A stretch of 64,000 nt of DNA from Chitinophagaceae bacterium UBA7600 (GTDB taxonomy: Bacteria > Bacteroidota > Bacteroidia > Chitinophagales > Chitinophagaceae): the NCBI GenBank assembly GCA_002478885.1, contig DLKC01000001.1, forward strand, positions 50,583-114,582. The letters are read 5' to 3'. Position numbers and translations under genes: made by a program. This document shows positions 44,151 to 53,401 of this stretch, in pieces (position 1 is the first letter of the stretch; each line of letters begins with the position of its first letter). Below the pieces are notes generated by a model, which saw only the letters and a program-made list of their open reading frames with translations, made no database searches and was not told where the DNA came from.

Positions 44151-44158
44151 TAATTTTG
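44151..44158 (+). promoter_or_regulatory. -7 box TAATTTTG of the DUF5686 gene
   Basis: Exact TAnnTTTG match ending 7 bases before ATG 44166; no convincing -33 box. Confidence 0.4.
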
Positions 44159-44165
44159 GCGTTCT

Positions 44166-46664
44166 ATGTATTTGATAAAAAAGCTGCTCACCCTTTTACT
44201 GATCTTCACCGTTGTTGCCTTGCAGGCAGGTGCGCAGCATAAAGTGATCCGGGGCGTGCTGTTAGATAAACAAAGCGACGAACCTTTGCCTTTCGCTTCA
44301 GCAATTTTTAAAAAAAGTGGCATAGGCGTGCTTACAGATTCTGCCGGGCGGTTTGTTTTTTCACTGCACAACTGGCCCGATGGGGACACGCTTGAATTGA
44401 GCAATGTAGGGTATAAGCCAACACTGATTCCCATTCCTCCAAATCAGAACGATACACTCAACATCACTGTTTATATTGAAGTTCTGCCTCCCAGGAATGA
44501 GACTGTTGTTAAGGTAAAATACAACAGGGCTTTGTGGTTCTGGCGCCGTATTATCTCCCATAAAGACAAAAATGACCGCCGTGAGTTGAAGAATTTTGGT
44601 TACGAAGTTTACAACAAACTGGAACTTGACCTGAATAATGTGAACAAGGATAAGCTTGAAAAGAACCTGATTCTTAAACCACTCAATTTTATCCTGGACT
44701 ATACGGACACAAGCACCGAGAAAGATCCTTTTCTGCCGATATACCTCACCGAAACAATTTCAGACTACTACATTCAGCGCCAGCCTTTGCGTACAAGAGA
44801 AGTTATCAAAGCAACCAATGCAAGGGGTTTTACCAACGAAAGCTGGATGAAACAACTCGGCGCTACTTATCAGAATGTAAACGTTTATGATAATACTGTT
44901 CCGGTTTTTGATAAGCAATTTATAAGCCCTGTGGCAGACAATGGCGATAATTTTTACAACTTCAAACTACTCGATACACAGTACCTTGGTGGCCGGCGGT
45001 TGGTACACCTGTCCTTTACGCCCAAACGCACCGGTGAAAACACTTTTGTGGGCGACTGCTGGGTGAATGACACAACATATGCCATTCAGAAAATAACCAT
45101 GCGCCCGTCTAAAGATGTGAACGTGAATTTTGTTACGGGCCTTACGCTGATACAGGAATTTAAGCTGATCAACGATACGATGTGGTTTCTCTACAAAGAC
45201 AAGTTCATTGTTGATCTTGCGCCGATGGGCCAAAACAAACTGGGCGCAAAAGGACGAAAGACGACCACTTACCGTAATGTCGTTATCGACAGCGATTCAG
45301 TGTTGGCTGAGCTCAATAAAAGTAAGCCTAGTGAAGATATTGTGCTGCTCCCCAACACCACCAATCTCACCGACTCGTTCTGGTCAAAAAACAGGTTCGA
45401 GCCGCTTAATCAGAATGAGCAGCATATTTATTCCATGCTCGACACACTGGAACGAAACAAAGTCTTTAACCGTTATAAAGCCATTGCGGATATTCTAACA
45501 ACTGGTACGAGGGATATTGGTAATTTTCGGGTAGGCCCCTGGTATTATTGGATATCAGGCAACGCATGGGAAGGTACAAGGGTAAGGTTCGATTTAAGCA
45601 CCAACAGGCATTTCGATCAACATTGGTATTTTCATGTGTATGGTGCTTATGGTTTTAAAGACCAGCAGCCGAAAGGCCAGGTTGAAATGAAATACCGCTT
45701 TAGTAAAACGCCGTGGTCTTATGTGGGCCTTTCATATAAATCAGACCTCGATAACGGCCAGGTGATTTACGATCAGCTGTCAAGCGATAACCTCTTTACC
45801 TTTTTCTTTCGCAAAGAGGGCGTTCTATACCGTTACCAGCAGATCAAGGAAAAAAAGCTCGAATATTTTACAGATACCTACAAGAATTTTTCTGTAAAGT
45901 TCACTGCGGCCAGCAGAATTTATAACCCACTTATTAACTTGCCAGGCAAAGAAAATTTCCCGGCCGGTAAGGGAGATCCACTTAATAATTTTGAAACAGC
46001 TATCACTTTGCGCTATGCATTCCAGGAGCATTTGCTGGAAGATAATTTCAGCCGGACCAGCCTTGGCAGCGAACGACCGATCTTTCAGTTGAAATACGCG
46101 CATGCATTCCCCGGCGTTATGAAAAGCAATTATACTTACGACCGCCTGGATTTCACTGTGTCAGACGATGTTAACCTCGCCCCTTATGGCAAGCTGCATT
46201 ACAATTTGTTTGCGGGAAAGGTCTTCAGCAAAGATGCGTTACCTTACCAGTTACTTATTCATCAGCCGGGTAATGACTGGCATTATTACAGCAATCACTC
46301 TTTCAACCTCATGACGCGTTTTGAATACCTCACCGATCAGTATGCGGGTTTTTCTTTTGAACACAATGTCGGTAGCGGGTTGTTCCGTTATATCCCCATC
46401 ACAAGAAAGATAAAACTGCGCCAGTTCTGGGAGGTGAAAGGTGTTGTGGGCAATCTTTCCGACGCTAATAAGGAACTCAACTTCGTTGATGACGCACCAT
46501 TCAAATCACTCGACGGCAAGCTGTATATGGAAGTCGGCACAGGCATCGACAATATTTTCAAATTCTTCCGCGTAGATTTTCTCTGGCGCGTATTGCCAAC
46601 ACCATTGCCCGAAAATAAAGTGGAAAGATTCGGCGTATTCTTCGGCTTTAGGGTAAGTTTATAA
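44166..46664 (+). CDS. DUF5686 outer-membrane protein with carboxypeptidase-like domain
   Basis: 832 residues. Signal peptide (LLTLLLIFTVVALQAGAQ), then a carboxypeptidase-regulatory-like domain (about 25-110: VIRGVLLDKQSDEPLPFASAI), then the long DUF5686 region with ALWFWRRIISHKDKNDRREL and FTPKRTGENTFVGDCWV. The C-terminal half is rich in beta strands and ends FGFFGFRVSL-like, as expected for a barrel in the outer membrane. The family is confined to Bacteroidota, function unknown. Confidence 0.88.
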   Translation: MYLIKKLLTLLLIFTVVALQAGAQHKVIRGVLLDKQSDEPLPFASAIFKKSGIGVLTDSAGRFVFSLHNWPDGDTLELSNVGYKPTLIPIPPNQNDTLNITVYIEVLPPRNETVVKVKYNRALWFWRRIISHKDKNDRRELKNFGYEVYNKLELDLNNVNKDKLEKNLILKPLNFILDYTDTSTEKDPFLPIYLTETISDYYIQRQPLRTREVIKATNARGFTNESWMKQLGATYQNVNVYDNTVPVFDKQFISPVADNGDNFYNFKLLDTQYLGGRRLVHLSFTPKRTGENTFVGDCWVNDTTYAIQKITMRPSKDVNVNFVTGLTLIQEFKLINDTMWFLYKDKFIVDLAPMGQNKLGAKGRKTTTYRNVVIDSDSVLAELNKSKPSEDIVLLPNTTNLTDSFWSKNRFEPLNQNEQHIYSMLDTLERNKVFNRYKAIADILTTGTRDIGNFRVGPWYYWISGNAWEGTRVRFDLSTNRHFDQHWYFHVYGAYGFKDQQPKGQVEMKYRFSKTPWSYVGLSYKSDLDNGQVIYDQLSSDNLFTFFFRKEGVLYRYQQIKEKKLEYFTDTYKNFSVKFTAASRIYNPLINLPGKENFPAGKGDPLNNFETAITLRYAFQEHLLEDNFSRTSLGSERPIFQLKYAHAFPGVMKSNYTYDRLDFTVSDDVNLAPYGKLHYNLFAGKVFSKDALPYQLLIHQPGNDWHYYSNHSFNLMTRFEYLTDQYAGFSFEHNVGSGLFRYIPITRKIKLRQFWEVKGVVGNLSDANKELNFVDDAPFKSLDGKLYMEVGTGIDNIFKFFRVDFLWRVLPTPLPENKVERFGVFFGFRVSL

Positions 46665-46677
46665 TTTTTGTTTATGA

Positions 46678-46728
46678 ACCCGGCTTTTGTGCAGGTGGCA
46701 TCGTCTCTTGCGTCGCACACTTGTGCGC
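46678..46728 (+). repeat. Interspersed repeat, F copy
   Basis: AACCCGGCTTTTGTGCAGG, TGGCATCGTCTCTTGCGTC and GCACACTTGTGCG: the best full-length F copy. It begins 14 bases after the DUF5686 stop and pairs with the R copy at 49049, enclosing one gene. Confidence 0.9.
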
Positions 46729-46782
46729 TAACGTGTATAAACATCTTTTTCAAGAATGGATGATACACGACACGTCCGACCA

Positions 46783-48915
46783 CTATAGTTTTATAAACTT
46801 TAAGCTAACATAGTTGCTGCCATTTTTAACCCTCAGGTAATAAACGCCTTTATCAAGGTTTGCCACGTTGAAGTTGACAATTGAAATGCCGGAGTTGATC
46901 AATTTCTTTTGAGTTTGAACAAGCTTTCCGTTCATATCGATCAACTCGATCGAACCCATGAAAGAGCCTAAGCTGCTGATCTTAAGGTCTAAGTTGTTCT
47001 TTGCAGGGTTGGGATAAATAACTGCAGAAAAGTTAACAGAATTATCCACTTTGCGTATTTCGCTGTATTGAAAGCTTGCATCCTTGTCAACAATTTTCAA
47101 GCGGTAATAATTGACCGTTGCTGCCGGATTATGATCTGTAAAACTGTAGTTGGAAATTGTACCATGACTGGTCGCATCTATTTTGCCAATAGAAGAAAAA
47201 CTTCTTGCATCTGTGCTTCTCTGAATATCAATATAACTGCAATTGTTGTCTTCTGTTACTGACCAACTGAGCATGTTAGTCAGACCTTGTTTTTGTGCGG
47301 TAAAAGACAGCAATTTAAGAGGTAAAATATGGCTTGGAGTCACTTTATAAAGCATCCGGCCAATAGAAATATACCAGGAAGAATCGCGATAGTATGACGT
47401 GCCAAACTGCGATGAACTTATTTCAAAAGTTTCACCGCTTTTAAGAACAAGATACCTGCGGTTTGATTTAAGCATCATATCTCCATCGGCGTTTAGAAAC
47501 TCAATGCCACAGCCATTCTTAAAAAATGTCTGTTGTTTGATAATGCCCAAAGAATCTCTCAACCATGCCTGGCTTTTATACAGGGAATCTGATTTTAGAT
47601 AAGCAATAAATTTATTGGTTGCCAGGTATGGATATGTTTGATAGTATGCTATATAAGGGATATCTCCTAGAGCAGTGTAGGATTGACCATCATAAAAATA
47701 AATCGACGGATGCGTGTCTGCTTTTGTGTATACAATATTATTCCCATCTGTTACTGGTTCGTACATACTTGTATTATCTGAAGGATCATCCAGTTTTACA
47801 ATGCTATTGTTTTTATATTTGAATATCTTCTGAGCAAATTCGCCGGCTGAATATACCATTGTGCCATCTTCCGCAATGTTGATGGTATATACATAATGCG
47901 TCGGCATTTTTGTGTTGGAAAGCGTAGCCAGATTTCTGAAATAGACACGGGGACCATAAGAGTAATTGTACTCGTCAAGAAATACTGCATAGTTTCCACT
48001 AGTCTTAAAATGATTAGAGCCGACATCCCCTAAGCGATACAGATTGCCATTGTTGAAATCAAAACTAATACCAAAATGAGTTATCGAGTCTGATCCGCTA
48101 AACATTGCACCAAAAGGAGTTACGTATGCTGTATAATAAATTTCCTCTGTCACTGGGATAGAAGTTCTTTCATTTGTGCCTATATCGATTAAACTCGGGT
48201 GCTTTGTAGAATCACTGCGGACAAATATTTTGTTGTAATTAAAATCCATGATCAAAGTATCTGCGGCATAAACTTCACTTAATAAGGGACTGCTTTCTAC
48301 ATAAATATTTTGTAACGCCAGGTTAACTCCTCTGCCTCTTTTGTCAGCAATAGTTACGTGCATTACCCCAACAATTCCCTCGAAGGCAGATAGATCTACT
48401 GTCACCTCTCCTGAGTCTTTTATTTTACCTTTATAAATGTAGTTATCATAGCCTGTTTCACTAAAACTTATCCATAGTATGCAACTATCGTAATAATCAG
48501 CTCTTGCTTTTACGGTAATTTTCGGTCTTGCTACAGACTCATTGAGGGGGCTTATTAATTTTATTACAGGACGGAGATCATATATTATCATTTGTGAAGC
48601 CGCCTGTTGATTGTTTAATACATCCGTGGCGGTTACTTTTAATGCAACCGTATCAGGGGACACCAATCCTGTCAGGGGTATTGTTCCTTCATAAAATGTA
48701 GTGATAGGGTTATATATCAAAGCTGTATCACGTCCTTCAATATCTGCGGTAACGCTTGCTATGGGATTTGTACTTGTTACGGCAATCTGTATAAAAACGC
48801 TGCTTGTTCCAATGACAGCCTGGTAGCCAAGGTTATGAAAGTATATATTTATGTCTTGTGCGCTGGAATTAAGATAAAACACTAAAATTATGGGAAGAAG
48901 TAATAGTCTTTTCAT
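46783..48915 (-). CDS. T9SS type A cargo, secreted surface protein
   Basis: 710 residues with a signal peptide ending NSSAQ. The N-terminal half has Ig-like or cadherin-like sections (TAVSD-like PLTGLVSPDTVALKVTATD), the middle is a repetitive beta region like a propeller, and the last 80 residues are a type A T9SS sorting domain (AVIYPNPAKNNLDLKI, IELIDMNGKLV, LDKGVYYLRV, SLKFIKL). Predicted to be exported by the type IX system and cleaved at the surface. It is the only gene between F 46678 and R 49049. Confidence 0.85.
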   Translation of the reverse strand: MKRLLLLPIILVFYLNSSAQDINIYFHNLGYQAVIGTSSVFIQIAVTSTNPIASVTADIEGRDTALIYNPITTFYEGTIPLTGLVSPDTVALKVTATDVLNNQQAASQMIIYDLRPVIKLISPLNESVARPKITVKARADYYDSCILWISFSETGYDNYIYKGKIKDSGEVTVDLSAFEGIVGVMHVTIADKRGRGVNLALQNIYVESSPLLSEVYAADTLIMDFNYNKIFVRSDSTKHPSLIDIGTNERTSIPVTEEIYYTAYVTPFGAMFSGSDSITHFGISFDFNNGNLYRLGDVGSNHFKTSGNYAVFLDEYNYSYGPRVYFRNLATLSNTKMPTHYVYTINIAEDGTMVYSAGEFAQKIFKYKNNSIVKLDDPSDNTSMYEPVTDGNNIVYTKADTHPSIYFYDGQSYTALGDIPYIAYYQTYPYLATNKFIAYLKSDSLYKSQAWLRDSLGIIKQQTFFKNGCGIEFLNADGDMMLKSNRRYLVLKSGETFEISSSQFGTSYYRDSSWYISIGRMLYKVTPSHILPLKLLSFTAQKQGLTNMLSWSVTEDNNCSYIDIQRSTDARSFSSIGKIDATSHGTISNYSFTDHNPAATVNYYRLKIVDKDASFQYSEIRKVDNSVNFSAVIYPNPAKNNLDLKISSLGSFMGSIELIDMNGKLVQTQKKLINSGISIVNFNVANLDKGVYYLRVKNGSNYVSLKFIKL

Positions 48916-49048
48916 AAAACCCTGTTTTGATATTTACAATGTACATTTAAACTTTTTGATTTCATAGGGCTTTGAAAAAAAACTATTAAATCCATGCTGC
49001 TTTTACCTGAGTTTCACCAACTCATACATTTGCCCCACAAAGCCATTC

Positions 49049-49104
49049 TGTACAAGAGTGCGACGCAAGTAAAGCATCATTGCAGCACCAAAGCCGGGTA
49101 CATA
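49049..49104 (-). repeat. Interspersed repeat, R copy
   Basis: CTGTACAAGAGTGCGACGCA, AGTAAAGCATCAT and CAAAGCCGGGTACATAA. It ends 3 bases from the 3' end of the next gene. Confidence 0.88.
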
Positions 49105-49107
49105 AAA

Positions 49108-50958
49108 TCATTTAAAATTTACACGCAGTATTTGCTTGCCGGCGATCGCGTATAAAATATTATTGGCTTCATAAAAATTGCCTGCATGTATCCATGTGAA
49201 TTGTTTTAAAGCTGCGGGTATTTGAGCCGCTGTATTGAGCACAAAGCGGCCATCGTGCAGGCGGTACGCTTCGTTAACCGTGCTGCTGAGCAGGTAATTC
49301 CATAATAGTTTTTTTGTTTTAAGATCGATGCTGTAAATGCGGTTGTAAGCAATGCCCGTAAGCGTGTTCCTGTCGATAAATACCTGGCCATAATTATCAA
49401 ACCCGAGGTCGATGCTGTCGGTCATTTTGTTTTTTGCAGGGTCATAAAAATATAATGGAGGCTTCTTGTTTGTAGTGGCTTTCATGCTATACAGCACAAG
49501 ATCGTTCCATAAAGCGATGCCGGAAAATTTGAAACCACTGTACGGTTCGTAGTTGATGCCATAGAGTTTATCCTGTGCAGCATTATATACCCCGATGCTC
49601 GCAGCATTGCCGATGCGGATAACATCACCGGCGCCGATAAGATTGCCTTTGTTGTCTTCCAGCAATTGATAGGTGTGATGAAAGCCTGCCATGGGGCTGC
49701 CTTCACTCTTCCAGTAGTGAATGAGTTTTGGATTGGCGATGGGATCTTTTCCGTCGATCAGTTTTCCGTTGATGGTTTTTTGCAAGGTCCAAGGTTTGTT
49801 TTTATTCCATAGCAAAATATAACCACTTGGGTAGCCGCTCATATACATCATGCTATCGTTGAGGGCGAGAAAAGAATAGATATTAAAGCCGGTTGATCCG
49901 AGCAGGTAACCTTTTTGTTCTTTAAGGTTATAACGATAATAACTGCCGTAATAGTCGCCGGCGTAGTAAATATTTTCCTTCTCGTTAGGAAAAGAAAATA
50001 TTTTTCTTATCTCGGTGCGTTGGGCTCCGTTGCGTACTTTAATACTATCCCACTGCTTCTTATCGTAAGAAAAAAACAGCTGTGATGTGGAAGGCTCAAA
50101 ATAAAAGCCGGGCGCAGCTTTCTTTAGTGTTGGGTCTTCGTTACTCCAGATGGCATTCCGTGTTGCGTTGGGATCGGCTTTTTCTGCTTTGCCTTTTACC
50201 AGTTTAAAAAAGCTTTTTACGGTATCTGTAGCCAGGCCAACGAAAATACCTTCTTTGCATGTAGTGAGATTGAACCGTGTTGTATTGGGAATGGCAAACA
50301 GTAGATGTTTTTCATCATTGTGTTTGTTCACCGACCAGAGATTGATTGATGTACGCTGACCAATTTGCAGGTAAACAAAATCAGAGTCGCCGGAGATACT
50401 GAGTACGTAATCATTATTGGGGTCTACAAGTGGGTGCTTGGTGATAATATTTGTTAGAGGGTCATATTCGCTCCAATAGGTTCCGCCACTGCTGCTGCCG
50501 AAATACATTTTGCCATCGCGGCCCTGCGACATGGAATAGATAAGTGCCCCGCTGTTGATAAAAGGGTTGCCGAGATCGCGGTAAAAAATGGAGTCTTTTA
50601 AATTCAGCATCAGAACTTTCCTGGGATAAAGCATAGACAGGTATACATTGCCTTTGTTGTCAAAAACATAAGTCCAGCAATAACCTTTGCCGCCATAGTT
50701 GGCGGCGATCGTTTTATAGGAGACTTTTTTTGTGATAAGATCAAAGCGCGCAAGTTCGAGCTCGAGGTCTTTGCCGTTATCATTAAAACGCTGGTTAAAG
50801 CCTGCGGCATATATTCCACCCGCATTTGTTGCCCCGGTAAAAGGCAGCGTTGCAAAGCTGTTGATATAAGATGCGGCATTTGGCAGCGTATCCAATTTAT
50901 AATTTTGGGCTGACACGGAAAGGACTGGTAGCAGAAGAATGCATAAAAGTCTTTTCAT
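49108..50958 (-). CDS. Secreted beta-propeller-like protein
   Basis: 616 residues with signal peptide MKRLLCILLLPVLSVSAQ. The body is a run of about 50-residue blocks with G-x-Y/I-Y-x-x-G and D-x-x-x-N/K-x-x-x-Y patterns (for example DNKGNVYLSMLYPRKVL, GRDGKMYFGSSSGG and DNKGNLIGAG), as in six- to eight-bladed propellers. There is no T9SS sorting domain. Likely periplasmic or surface-bound; binding partner unknown. Confidence 0.7.
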   Translation of the reverse strand: MKRLLCILLLPVLSVSAQNYKLDTLPNAASYINSFATLPFTGATNAGGIYAAGFNQRFNDNGKDLELELARFDLITKKVSYKTIAANYGGKGYCWTYVFDNKGNVYLSMLYPRKVLMLNLKDSIFYRDLGNPFINSGALIYSMSQGRDGKMYFGSSSGGTYWSEYDPLTNIITKHPLVDPNNDYVLSISGDSDFVYLQIGQRTSINLWSVNKHNDEKHLLFAIPNTTRFNLTTCKEGIFVGLATDTVKSFFKLVKGKAEKADPNATRNAIWSNEDPTLKKAAPGFYFEPSTSQLFFSYDKKQWDSIKVRNGAQRTEIRKIFSFPNEKENIYYAGDYYGSYYRYNLKEQKGYLLGSTGFNIYSFLALNDSMMYMSGYPSGYILLWNKNKPWTLQKTINGKLIDGKDPIANPKLIHYWKSEGSPMAGFHHTYQLLEDNKGNLIGAGDVIRIGNAASIGVYNAAQDKLYGINYEPYSGFKFSGIALWNDLVLYSMKATTNKKPPLYFYDPAKNKMTDSIDLGFDNYGQVFIDRNTLTGIAYNRIYSIDLKTKKLLWNYLLSSTVNEAYRLHDGRFVLNTAAQIPAALKQFTWIHAGNFYEANNILYAIAGKQILRVNFK

Positions 50959-51037
50959 GAAGAAAATTTAGACACAAAGAACATAAAGAATGCCCGTTAT
51001 ATTACATATTTAGTTAAAAGTTTACTTGCTGTTTCCA

Positions 51038-51045
51038 TAGTTTTG
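51038..51045 (+). promoter_or_regulatory. -7 box TAGTTTTG of the ArnT-like gene
   Basis: Exact TAnnTTTG match ending 11 bases before TTG 51057. Confidence 0.4.
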
Positions 51046-51056
51046 CTGCAAACCAT

Positions 51057-52637
51057 TTGTGCTTGATCAATTCGAATACGTATAAGCCTTTTCATTTTTT
51101 GCTGCTGCTTACCTTGCTTGCAGTGGTTTTACTTTTCAGGTTGGGTGCAACACCAATCTATATTCTAGATGAAGTGAAAAACGCCCAGTGTGCAAAGGAA
51201 ATGATGCACAACAATAACCTGGTAGTCCCAACTTTTAATGGCGAACTGCGTACCGATAAGCCGCCCCTGCATTATTTCTTCATGATCGTTTCTTATAAAG
51301 TTTTTGGCGAGACCGAATTCGCTGCAAGATTCTTTTCAGTGGTTATGGGGTTGCTCACCGTGTTTGTGACATTCTTTTACACCAAAAGGCACAGTAATGC
51401 CTTTCATGGTTTTTGCGCGGCGCTGGTGCTTGCATGCAGCACACATTTTTTGTTTGAGTTTCGACTTTCAGTCCCCGATCCATACCTGATATTCTTTATT
51501 ACGCTCGGGCTATTCAGTGGTTTTACCTGGTTGCAGGAAAGCAAAGTCGTACAGCTTTACCTCGCTGCCTTTGCCTTGGGAATGGCCACGCTGGCGAAGG
51601 GGCCTGTTGCGCTTGCATTACCCGGGTTGTGTTTGCTGGTATGGGTTGTCATAACAAAAAAATGGAAGACCGCCTTTACGTGGCATTTAATCCCTGCATT
51701 CCTGTTGCTGTGCGTTGTCACAATCCCCTGGTATTATGCAGTTGATAAAGCAACTGACGGCGCATGGACTAAAGGATTTTTTATTGATAACAACCTCAAC
51801 CGTTTTTCTGATCCGCAGGAGGGACATGGAGGATTTTTCTTCGTGACCTTATTATTTGTATTAATCGGCTTGCTGCCTTTTATGAGTTTTCTCGGAGGCG
51901 TGGTTAAAGAAAGAAAGGCACTGCTGAAAAACGATCTCGTAAAATTCGGCTCGATCGTAGTGCTGGCCTTTGTTGTTTTTTTTAGTGTATCAAGTACAAA
52001 GCTGCCCAATTATCCAATGCCGTGCTATCCTTTTGCAGCGCTGGTTTTGGGATCATACGTAGCAGGTATTCTTAACAGGGATTTTATTCCAAAGAAATTT
52101 GCCTGGTATTTTTTATTGGGCTTTTCTTTGTTGCTGCCGGTGGCTGCATATGTTGGCATCAAAGCCGAACCTGCGACCACAGCGCTGTCAGTCAACGTTG
52201 CCACAATGTTAACCATAGCCGGTCTTATTTTACTGGCAGGGACATTTATTAGCAAACGCGACTGGCCCTGGAAAATTGAAATGATCATTATTGCTTTTAC
52301 TGCGCTCAATATTATCGGGCTTGGCTTTGTTTATCCCGGTCTCTACAGCGAGAACCCGGTTGCAAAAACAATAAACATTGTAAAACAATCGACCAATGTG
52401 ATCACATACGGCATTTTTAACCCGGGTTATCGTTTTTATATGGATAAGAATTTGCCGCGTTCTTTCAGTAGTGCAGAACTGCAGCACTTGATCGACAGCA
52501 CCGGCAGCGGCATCATTATTACAAGAGTTGATCACCTGGATTCACTTAAAGCTTTTCCTTTGAAAGAACTTGCAAGAGAAAGAGATATTTTTGAATTACC
52601 TACTACCGTAATTCTCCAGTACAATGCAAAACCTTAA
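51057..52637 (+). CDS. ArnT-like membrane glycosyltransferase (GT39/GT83 type)
   Basis: 526 residues, 11-13 hydrophobic segments. The catalytic first loop has PIYILDEVKNAQCAKEMMHNN (acidic pair D-E) and ELRTDKPPLHYF, the combination seen in ArnT and related polyprenyl-phosphate-sugar transferases. No ATG fits: the frame opens with TTG at 51057 (or 51063). The C-terminal soluble part has ITRVDHLDSLKAF. It overlaps the PAP2 gene by 14 bases, so both are co-translated. ArnT-type enzymes add a sugar to lipid A or glycans on the periplasmic side. Confidence 0.82.
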   Translation: MCLINSNTYKPFHFLLLLTLLAVVLLFRLGATPIYILDEVKNAQCAKEMMHNNNLVVPTFNGELRTDKPPLHYFFMIVSYKVFGETEFAARFFSVVMGLLTVFVTFFYTKRHSNAFHGFCAALVLACSTHFLFEFRLSVPDPYLIFFITLGLFSGFTWLQESKVVQLYLAAFALGMATLAKGPVALALPGLCLLVWVVITKKWKTAFTWHLIPAFLLLCVVTIPWYYAVDKATDGAWTKGFFIDNNLNRFSDPQEGHGGFFFVTLLFVLIGLLPFMSFLGGVVKERKALLKNDLVKFGSIVVLAFVVFFSVSSTKLPNYPMPCYPFAALVLGSYVAGILNRDFIPKKFAWYFLLGFSLLLPVAAYVGIKAEPATTALSVNVATMLTIAGLILLAGTFISKRDWPWKIEMIIIAFTALNIIGLGFVYPGLYSENPVAKTINIVKQSTNVITYGIFNPGYRFYMDKNLPRSFSSAELQHLIDSTGSGIIITRVDHLDSLKAFPLKELARERDIFELPTTVILQYNAKP

Positions 52638-53244
52638 TACAGGCAACTTTAAAATAGCTGCAATCATTTCCTTTATTATAGCATTGATGCTATTTATTGC
52701 CTCCGCAACGGTTGGCAGAAATGATCTTTTTTTACTACTTAATAACAACGCCGGTTCATTCGCCGACTCTTTTTTTGCGGCCATAACATGGGCTGGCGAT
52801 GGAACCGTTTTCATACCCGCATTACTCATCATCTTTTTTGCACTAAAGCGCAAAGATGTTTTCCCGCTGCTGCTGGGAACTTTTGCTATAAGCACCATTA
52901 TTGCACAAGGGGTCAAAAACTTTTTACTCCCTGATCAGCCACGGCCAACAAAAGCAATAAGTGATGCATCGCTTATTCACACCGTAGCAGGCGTTGACAT
53001 TCATACCATCGGCAGCTTTCCCTCTGGGCATACCACTACTGCGTTTTGTATTTATTTTTTGTTTTGTTTGCTATTGCCAAAAAAATGGTGGATCGCAGTG
53101 GGGTTGCTCTACGCGTTACTTGTCGGTTATTCAAGAGTTTATCTTGCACAGCATTTTCCCGTCGATGTTGCCGGCGGTATTGTCGCGGCCATCATTTCCG
53201 TTTATCTCTCTTTAAAAATTCAGCAAAGGTTGGGGAAGAAGTGA
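52624..53244 (+). CDS. PAP2-family membrane phosphatase
   Basis: 206 residues with five to six transmembrane helices. The three PAP2 motifs are present: K-x6-R-P in KNFLLPDQPRPTK, FPSGHTTTAF, and SRVYLAQHFPVDVAGG with the catalytic His. Its start lies 14 bases inside the end of the ArnT-like gene. Such enzymes dephosphorylate lipid phosphates, e.g. undecaprenyl pyrophosphate or lipid A phosphates, which fits coupling with a glycosyltransferase that releases polyprenyl phosphate. Confidence 0.88.
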   Translation: MQNLNTGNFKIAAIISFIIALMLFIASATVGRNDLFLLLNNNAGSFADSFFAAITWAGDGTVFIPALLIIFFALKRKDVFPLLLGTFAISTIIAQGVKNFLLPDQPRPTKAISDASLIHTVAGVDIHTIGSFPSGHTTTAFCIYFLFCLLLPKKWWIAVGLLYALLVGYSRVYLAQHFPVDVAGGIVAAIISVYLSLKIQQRLGKK

Positions 53245-53253
53245 GTTTTTTTG

Positions 53254-53302
53254 TTACCGGCTTTTGCACTAATGGCATCGACTGTTGCGTCGCACACTTC
53301 AG
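53254..53302 (+). repeat. Interspersed repeat, F copy
   Basis: TACCGGCTTTTGCACTAATG, GCATCGACTGTTGCGTCGC then ACACTTCAG: complete. It starts 9 bases after the PAP2 stop. Compact pair with R 53345; core centres are 69 bases apart. Confidence 0.88.
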
Positions 53303-53344
53303 CTTATGAAGCACTGCCAGTCGTACTGCTGTGCATTGGCGAAA

Positions 53345-53398
53345 CGTACAAGTGTGCGACGCAACGGAAGCCCGATAGTATTACCAAAGATGGCTACA
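53345..53398 (-). repeat. Interspersed repeat, R copy
   Basis: ACGTACAAGTGTGCGACGCA then ACGGAAGCCCGA; the arm is decayed to GATGGCTACATG. It ends 3 bases from the Nramp gene's stop. Confidence 0.85.
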
Positions 53399-53401
53399 TG
53401 A

